Assembly (NCBI GenBank): GCA_003279445.1
Contig: QCHT01000002.1
Span: forward strand, 1-64,000
Length of the DNA stretch: 64,000 nucleotides
Origin: Prochlorococcus sp. AG-402-G10
GTDB taxonomy: Bacteria; Cyanobacteriota; Cyanobacteriia; PCC-6307; Cyanobiaceae
Direction of reading: 5' to 3'
The notes beneath the pieces are model-generated. The model was not told where the DNA came from and searched no databases. It was given only the letters and a program-made list of their open reading frames with translations. Positions 58,781 through 64,000 of this stretch are shown piece by piece (positions within the stretch are counted from its first letter, which is position 1; each line of letters starts with the position of its first letter). The position numbers and the translations under genes are program-made.

Positions 58781-60060
58781 TAACTTCTAGTAAATAATTT
58801 TGTTCTACGAGAAACAGATAAGCAAAGACCTAAAGCAACAAAAGCTACAATCAAAGCCGTTCTTCCATAACTCATAAATGGTAAAGGAATTCCAGTTATA
58901 GGTCCAAGACCAATCGTCATAAAAGTATTTACAACAACCTGGAAAATAATCATTGTTGCTATTCCTATAACAACTAAAGATTCAAATTTTGTTCGTGCTT
59001 CTCTTGCAATTTTTATAAGACGGATAATTATCAAAAAGAAAGCTAATGAAACAAATAAGGTTCCCAAAAAACCTAATTCTTCACCTAAAGCACTAAAAAT
59101 AAAGTCTGTATGTTGTTCCGGAATAAACCTTAATTTTGTTAATTGACCTTGCAATAAACCAGTACCCAAAAGACCCCCTGAACCGATACCTATTGTGCTT
59201 TGAATGAGATGATAACCGCCACCAAGAGGGTCCTTAGCAGGATCAAGAAATAAAATCAATCTTTCTCTTTGGTAATCCTTAAGAAAATGAGTCCAAAGCC
59301 AAGGTGAAATAAATGCAATCCCACCCAAGCTTGCCATAATTAAAGAAGAGCTTAAGTATTTTCTAGGCAATGAACGATATGCCAAAAAACCCATAAAAGG
59401 AATCCAGAAAATCAAACCCGGCCGAAAAACTCCAACTAAAATAGAAGTGCAAATTCCAGATAAGAAAAGTAACACCCATTCCAAAGGCATTCCCGACCAG
59501 TAAAGCATTACCAATAAAACTACTCCAAAAACCAAAGAAGTTCCTAGATCAGGTTGGCTGAAAACTAAGATCCAAGGGATCAAAATTACACCAAATGGTC
59601 TCCATAAACACATTGGTGAATGAAACTTCTGATGATCAAGAATTGATGCAAGAGTAATGATGACAATAATTTTAGCAATCTCCGATGGTTGAATATTAAA
59701 ACCTCCAATATTTAACCAACGTTGAGCCCCTAAGGCAGAATTACCAATAAACTTTACAGCAAAAAGACTTGAAACTGTTATTAAGTATAAAGGCAGCAAA
59801 AACTGACGAAGTCTTTCAATATCGATTTTAGAAATGCAATATGCAAGAATCATTCCCACTACTGCAGTAGTTAAATGATTCAGCCAATTCGTATAAAAGA
59901 CCTGACGCTGAGTACTCGCAATTAATACACTGGAAAGGGTAACAAGTATTAAAGGGAAAAGCCATATTATCAATTCAATACCTTTAACAGTTTTCTTTTT
60001 AGATACTACTTTTGAAAAAATATTATGTTTATTAATTGATGAAAATAAATTTGAAGTCAT
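58780..60060 (-). CDS. rodA: rod-shape peptidoglycan polymerase RodA (SEDS family)
   Basis: A 426-residue membrane protein with about ten helices of the SEDS family, which polymerises glycan strands with a class B penicillin-binding protein. Family features include NIQPSEIAKI, FSQPDLGTSLVFG (Asp of the catalytic site), and LPFMSYGRTALI near the end. It is distinguished from FtsW mainly by the overall pattern, so the split is probable and not proven. It overlaps mrp by four bases and the kinase gene by one base. Confidence 0.9.
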   Translation of the reverse strand: MTSNLFSSINKHNIFSKVVSKKKTVKGIELIIWLFPLILVTLSSVLIASTQRQVFYTNWLNHLTTAVVGMILAYCISKIDIERLRQFLLPLYLITVSSLFAVKFIGNSALGAQRWLNIGGFNIQPSEIAKIIVIITLASILDHQKFHSPMCLWRPFGVILIPWILVFSQPDLGTSLVFGVVLLVMLYWSGMPLEWVLLFLSGICTSILVGVFRPGLIFWIPFMGFLAYRSLPRKYLSSSLIMASLGGIAFISPWLWTHFLKDYQRERLILFLDPAKDPLGGGYHLIQSTIGIGSGGLLGTGLLQGQLTKLRFIPEQHTDFIFSALGEELGFLGTLFVSLAFFLIIIRLIKIAREARTKFESLVVIGIATMIIFQVVVNTFMTIGLGPITGIPLPFMSYGRTALIVAFVALGLCLSVSRRTKLFTRS

Positions 60061-61145
60061 TCTGGTTTGTTTAATGAAATAGTCTGAACTACTTCTCTAA
60101 CAAGTTGCCTAAATGCTTTTGCAGTTATTGAATTAGGGTATTGAAGAACAATTGGCAAGTATTCTTTATGATCCTTTTCATCCTGAATTTCTAAAGGCAA
60201 TTTAGCTAAAAGTGGTACAGAGTTTTCTGTTGAAAGAGTCTGACCTCCACCTGTACCAAACAATGAATATTCTCTATCAGGTTGATCAGGTGGTATAAAC
60301 ACAGACATATTTTCTACAACTCCTAAAATTGGTACATTCATTTGTTTAAACATAGCTAAACCTCTCCGGGAATCTTGTAGTGAAACTTTCTGAGGTGTAG
60401 TCACTATCAAAACACCACTCATAGGGACTGCTTGAGCAAGAGAAAGCTGAGCATCACCTGTCCCAGGGGGCAAATCAACTACAAGGAAGTCTCTCTCACC
60501 CCAATCAGCTTGATAAAGAAATTGCCTAATAATGCCATTCAACATTGGTCCTCGCCAAATCACAGGTTGATTGTCATCAATTAATAAACCCATTGAGACC
60601 ATTGCAATTCCACAAGTCTCAATTGGAATGATTTTTTGATCAGAACCACTGCCTATTACTTCTGGAGCTTTATCAGAAACTCCAAGCATGATTGGAATAT
60701 TAGGACCATATATATCTGCATCAAGCAAACCAACTTTGTAACCATTTTGAGACAAGGCACAAGCAAGATTTAAGGCAACAGTACTTTTGCCTACTCCACC
60801 TTTCCCACTGCTAACAGCAATAACATGCTTAACATCTGGTATTGCCTGTAAAGAAGGTTGGGATTGACCATGCCCACCATGTCCAATTTCCCCATTATTA
60901 GAAGTCGTATTACTTAGCTCAATCTGAACAGAATCAATATCTTCGAAAGACTCGAGAATATCTTTAATTTCTTTAGCTATTCGATCTCTTTGACCTTGCG
61001 CATAACTTGGAAGATTTAACCTGACAATAACCTTCGGGGAACGAACAATTAGCTGATCTACCCAACCAAGTTCCAATATTGAGCGATCACTGCCTGAATC
61101 TTTTAAGCAAGACAGAGAATTCAAGGCTTCCTCATCAGTCAACAT
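60057..61145 (-). CDS. mrp: Mrp/NBP35-type iron-sulfur carrier ATPase
   Basis: P-loop ATPase of the ApbC/Mrp family that helps load Fe-S clusters onto target proteins. About 362 residues: an N-terminal DUF59-like domain (about 1-85), then SSGKGGVGKSTVALNLA (deviant Walker A). The C-x-x-C pair that binds the transferred cluster in many members is absent (NMSVFIPPDQPDREYS), as in cyanobacterial relatives that I recall. The start is ATG at 61145 (MLTDEEALNSL); a GTG seven codons upstream (61166) is possible. PSI, glutamate synthase and lipoyl synthase in this window all need Fe-S clusters. It is divergent from hemF. Confidence 0.9.
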   Translation of the reverse strand: MLTDEEALNSLSCLKDSGSDRSILELGWVDQLIVRSPKVIVRLNLPSYAQGQRDRIAKEIKDILESFEDIDSVQIELSNTTSNNGEIGHGGHGQSQPSLQAIPDVKHVIAVSSGKGGVGKSTVALNLACALSQNGYKVGLLDADIYGPNIPIMLGVSDKAPEVIGSGSDQKIIPIETCGIAMVSMGLLIDDNQPVIWRGPMLNGIIRQFLYQADWGERDFLVVDLPPGTGDAQLSLAQAVPMSGVLIVTTPQKVSLQDSRRGLAMFKQMNVPILGVVENMSVFIPPDQPDREYSLFGTGGGQTLSTENSVPLLAKLPLEIQDEKDHKEYLPIVLQYPNSITAKAFRQLVREVVQTISLNKPE

Positions 61146-61224
61146 AATTTCAAAACATCGTTTCACTAACTTTAATGAGGGTATTCCAATGACCTAGCCT
61201 CATAGAGAAATAAACAATAAAGCT

Positions 61225-62265
61225 GTGCCATCTTTACACTTGCCGCATCCTCCCTCAGATTCTCGAAAAAGAGCTAAGGCTTTCTTAATAGAGCTGCAAG
61301 ATACGATTTGTGCAGGGCTAGAAAACATTGATGGTGAAGGTAAATTTCTAGAAGAAAGTTGGGAGAGACCTGAGGGTGGAGGTGGACGTTCAAGAGTAAT
61401 GAAAGAAGGCAAAGTGTTTGAGCAAGGAGGTGTCAACTTTTCAGAAGTTCATGGTGAAGAATTACCTCCTTCAATAATCAAGCAGCGTCCTGAAGCCAAG
61501 GGGCATAAATGGTTTGCCACTGGTACTTCAATGGTTCTTCACCCCAGGAATCCTTATATACCAACAGTTCATTTAAATTATCGATACTTTGAAGCAGGCC
61601 CTGTATGGTGGTTTGGTGGAGGGGCTGATCTTACTCCCTACTATCCGTACTTAAGCGACACGCGTCATTTTCATAAAGTTCTTAAGGAAGCATGCGACTC
61701 TATAAATCCTAAAGTTCACAAAGTATTCAAGCCTTGGTGTGATGAATATTTTTTCTTAAAGCATCGCAATGAAAGTAGAGGTGTAGGAGGAATATTTTTC
61801 GATTATCAAGATGGATCTGGAAACCTCTACAAAGGGCAAAATCCTAATGGAGCTGCTTCAATTAGTTCAAAAACCCTTGGGGAGAAAAAACTATCATGGG
61901 AAGAACTATTCTCACTCGCTAAAGCTTGCGGAAACGCATTTTTACCCTCATATATTCCAATTATTGAAAAGCGTCAAAACAAAGCTTTCTCAGAACGTGA
62001 AAGAAATTTTCAGCTTTACAGACGAGGAAGATACGTTGAATTTAATTTAGTTTGGGATCGAGGAACTATTTTTGGCCTTCAAACAAACGGAAGAACAGAA
62101 TCAATACTTATGTCTTTACCTCCACTTGCCAGATGGGAGTATGGATTTAAAGCCGCTATTAACTCTAGAGAAGCACTACTTACAGATGTCTTCACGAAAC
62201 CACAAGATTGGTTTTCAGATGAACGTCTTGAAGAACAATGTCGTCCTTTTGAAGCAATAGATTAA
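61225..62265 (+). CDS. hemF: oxygen-dependent coproporphyrinogen III oxidase
   Basis: Makes protoporphyrinogen IX for heme and chlorophyll, using O2. It has 346 residues. The signature [27 protein letters not shown] and the motif [15 protein letters not shown] are diagnostic, and the C-terminal [10 protein letters not shown] is present. GTG at 61225 is the only start codon in frame after the upstream stop, with no clear Shine-Dalgarno sequence. It is divergent from mrp. Confidence 0.97.
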   Translation: MPSLHLPHPPSDSRKRAKAFLIELQDTICAGLENIDGEGKFLEESWERPEGGGGRSRVMKEGKVFEQGGVNFSEVHGEELPPSIIKQRPEAKGHKWFATGTSMVLHPRNPYIPTVHLNYRYFEAGPVWWFGGGADLTPYYPYLSDTRHFHKVLKEACDSINPKVHKVFKPWCDEYFFLKHRNESRGVGGIFFDYQDGSGNLYKGQNPNGAASISSKTLGEKKLSWEELFSLAKACGNAFLPSYIPIIEKRQNKAFSERERNFQLYRRGRYVEFNLVWDRGTIFGLQTNGRTESILMSLPPLARWEYGFKAAINSREALLTDVFTKPQDWFSDERLEEQCRPFEAID

Positions 62266-62343
62266 AAACTACATCTAACAATTTTAAATCCACCAAATTC
62301 TTTTTTACATATTTAATCAAATAGATCATCGAAGAATTCTTTC

Positions 62344-62898
62344 TCATATTGGAGAAGAAGTTAAGGAAGCATCGCTGGCCAACTTGAGTCTTTTTGAAAG
62401 CTCAGCATCTATCGCAATCAATTCGTCTCTATGGGCCCGTATTCTTAAAACGGTTTCTGCATCATTAAATGAGCTAATTAGTCTGATCTCAAGAGACTCT
62501 TGCCTAGAAGATCTAGTGCGATAAAACATACCCGCAAAAGGTCCTAAACCAGCCAAAATTAATGGCCACCAACTCAAACCTGGATAAAGCTGAAAAACAA
62601 CTAATCCCAAGCAAGCGCCTCCTAAACCACACAACAGAGAAAGAAAAATAGCAAGCGCTGGGCTTGAGGAGACAGTTCCATTAAATTTCAGAATTCTCCT
62701 ATCAGCATCTCCTCCTTCCCCTCTCCAACCCCGCTCTTCCAACCAAGCACTCAAGCCTTCAAGAACAGGAAGAGGTGGCAAAGGCGAAGAAATATTTACA
62801 ACAGTTGTTCGATCTTTACTTGCTGCTCGAAGAAAAAATGCCAATCCAATAGCTAATAAAATAGTTAAAGTAAATGTCGAAATATATGATGATTGCAT
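62344..62898 (-). CDS. complex C (cytochrome b6) cofactor assembly protein, CCB2/CCB4-like
   Basis: A 184-residue membrane protein: one N-terminal helix (about 7-25), a soluble segment with LPVLEGLSAWLEERGWRGEG, two further helices (about 82-105 and 112-130), and a charged C-terminal helix. The pattern fits the cofactor-assembly-of-complex-C subunit B family, which attaches heme c(i) to cytochrome b6 of the b6f complex. The family call rests on recognition of length, topology and the central motif and is not certain. It is convergent with hemF, a heme-synthesis gene. Confidence 0.7.
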   Translation of the reverse strand: MQSSYISTFTLTILLAIGLAFFLRAASKDRTTVVNISSPLPPLPVLEGLSAWLEERGWRGEGGDADRRILKFNGTVSSSPALAIFLSLLCGLGGACLGLVVFQLYPGLSWWPLILAGLGPFAGMFYRTRSSRQESLEIRLISSFNDAETVLRIRAHRDELIAIDAELSKRLKLASDASLTSSPI

Positions 62899-62985
62899 CC
62901 CTAAATAATCAAAAGGTCTGAATTAAATTTACCTGAAGATCTTAATTTCCTACCAATTAAGGCATATATTGGGAAAAGATAACAA

Positions 62986-63069
62986 GTGATCAAAAACAAT
63001 ACAGGGAATTTGCAAGCAACTAAATTTAAAAAAGCTATTGACGAAAGTATAGAAAAACTTTCTTATTAA
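62986..63069 (+). CDS. possible small ORF, 27 residues
   Basis: GTG-initiated frame MIKNNTGNLQATKFKKAIDE... ending KLSY. It lies in the 200-base gap before the RNase D-like gene and has no Shine-Dalgarno sequence. It is amphipathic at its end (KAIDESIEKLSY), but the length is easily reached by chance. Confidence 0.12.
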   Translation: MIKNNTGNLQATKFKKAIDESIEKLSY

Positions 63070-63100
63070 ATAGTCTAAGGTCAATTGTCTGTATCAACCT

Positions 63101-63745
63101 ATGACCAATTTTGCCCAAAAACCAGTAAGTTTTAAAGTCTTTAGAAAAGACCTTGATGAAGAAAGCACCAAAAAGTTTGGTAAGAAAGTGGCATTAGCTA
63201 TTGATTCTGAAGCAATGGGGCTCATCCATGGTCGAGACAGGCTTTGTCTAATACAAATTTGCGATGATGAAGATAATGTTGCTTGTATCAAAATTGATCA
63301 AGGTCAGACAAAAGCACCAAATTTACAGTCCCTAATGGAGAACAAATCAATTGAAAAAGTTTTTCATTATGCAAGGTTTGATGTCGCTGCATTAGCTAGC
63401 AATCTAAATATAGAAGTGACACCAATTTTCTGTACTAAGATTGCTAGCAAAATGGGTAGGACCTATTCACCTAGACATGGACTAAAGGAAGTGATTTCAG
63501 AGCTTGTAGGAGTAGAACTCGACAAACAAGCACAAAGTAGTGATTGGGGTCTAGTAGAGGAGCTTTCTGAAAAACAGCTGGAGTATGCAGCTAATGATGT
63601 TCGATTCCTGCTTGCAGCAAAGACAAAACTTAAAAATATGCTAATCAGAGAGAAAAGATGGGATATAACAAAACGATGTTTTGAATGTCTTCCAGTAATT
63701 TGTGAACTAGACAGATTGAGATTTAACAACATTTTTGAACATTAG
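63101..63745 (+). CDS. RNase D-like 3'-5' exonuclease
   Basis: A 214-residue DEDDy-type exonuclease domain. Exo I is D-S-E (AIDSEAMGL), Exo II holds D in HYARFDVAAL, and Exo III is Y-A-x-x-D (LEYAANDVRFLL), so all four metal ligands and the Tyr are present. It lacks the HRDC domains of full RNase D, matching the short cyanobacterial form that probably trims tRNA or rRNA 3' ends. The gap to the convergent gene at 63765 is 19 bases. Confidence 0.93.
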   Translation: MTNFAQKPVSFKVFRKDLDEESTKKFGKKVALAIDSEAMGLIHGRDRLCLIQICDDEDNVACIKIDQGQTKAPNLQSLMENKSIEKVFHYARFDVAALASNLNIEVTPIFCTKIASKMGRTYSPRHGLKEVISELVGVELDKQAQSSDWGLVEELSEKQLEYAANDVRFLLAAKTKLKNMLIREKRWDITKRCFECLPVICELDRLRFNNIFEH

Positions 63746-63764
63746 TAAATTGCTTCTCAAGGAA

Positions 63765-64000
63765 TTAATCCTCTACCATAAAATTTTCTTCTTCGGCAAG
63801 AGCTTCTAACAAAGAGTCTAATTGATGAGTATTTCCTTTTTTGTCAGACGAAGATTTTTCACGTGCTTCTGCTAGTAACATTTCCGCTATTGCCTTCCGA
63901 GAAGAAATATCTCTTGCACCTTTTTTTGAAGCTTCAACATCTATTTTCTTTTTTGCAGCAGCAATACTAATGGTTAAAAACGATGCTAATTCCGCGCATA
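63765..64000 (-). CDS. unknown protein, C-terminal part (continues past window)
   Basis: A minus-strand frame open from its stop at 63765-63767 to the window edge, 77 residues visible, start outside. The sequence is helical and charged (EASKKGARDISSRKAIAEML, then LLEALAEEENFMVED). Codon use and lack of stops make it a real gene end, but I recognise no family. Confidence 0.6.
   Translation of the reverse strand, partial: CAELASFLTISIAAAKKKIDVEASKKGARDISSRKAIAEMLLAEAREKSSSDKKGNTHQLDSLLEALAEEENFMVED

Noticed and set aside
1-64000. CRISPR array, prophage, transposon or toxin-antitoxin pair
   Set aside because: No regularly spaced repeats, transposase, integrase, structural phage genes or paired toxin-like small genes were seen on either strand.

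Overview
The window is chromosomal core DNA from a marine picocyanobacterium, almost certainly Prochlorococcus. It is moderately AT-rich with short intergenic gaps. It carries psaA, psaB, psaD, psaI and psaL of photosystem I, a cyanobacterial-type NDH-1 subunit (ndhN), the circadian-input protein LdpA, ferredoxin-dependent glutamate synthase and a CbiG-CobJ fusion. A low-light-adapted clade is my best guess from base composition and protein style, but I could not test this. I see no prophage, insertion sequence, CRISPR array or integrase.

Layout. 1-7.2 kb: the 3' part of Fd-GOGAT, a YCII-like protein, lipoyl synthase and the CbiG-CobJ fusion. 7.5-15.7 kb: psaA-psaB, a divergent pair of peptidoglycan-type enzymes (a class A beta-lactamase-fold serine hydrolase and an NlpC/P60 peptidase), a small HEAT-like membrane protein, then psaI-psaL. 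15.8-18.8 kb: a candidate Yfr2-family small RNA, a 22-bp perfect palindrome, a PAP2 phosphatase, tRNA-Ser(GCT), alanine racemase and an HNH nuclease. 18.8-35.3 kb: one 30-gene minus-strand array, rplC to prfA, holding the S10/spc/alpha ribosomal genes with secY, adk, rpoA and truA. 35.7-39.8 kb: ndhN-ldpA, tRNA-Gln(TTG), a HAD hydrolase, recA behind a LexA-like operator, and a DUF2839 protein. 39.8-50.6 kb: a degenerate DinG-like protein, tyrA, a carotenoid-desaturase-like flavoprotein, a fructosamine-kinase relative, a CAAD/CurT protein, a MoeB-rhodanese protein, a double CobO, LarE, SpeD, RecF and tRNA-Arg(CCG). 50.7-64 kb: the block psaD-trpE-gshA-ppc-GNAT, the block mrp-rodA-histidine kinase, hemF, a complex-C assembly factor, an RNase D-like nuclease and a truncated unknown gene.

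Functionally the window links light harvesting (PSI core, thylakoid curvature, heme and carotenoid enzymes), nitrogen and carbon entry (Fd-GOGAT, PEP carboxylase), cofactor synthesis (lipoate, cobalamin, glutathione, polyamines) and the translation apparatus. No obvious new multi-gene system is present. The best leads are single genes that keep a family fold but have lost catalytic or metal-binding residues (DinG-like, MoeB-like, histidine kinase), the tandem-fused CobO, and the small RNA, whose 5' end is antisense to the conserved Yfr1 motif and which has a palindrome upstream of its promoter.
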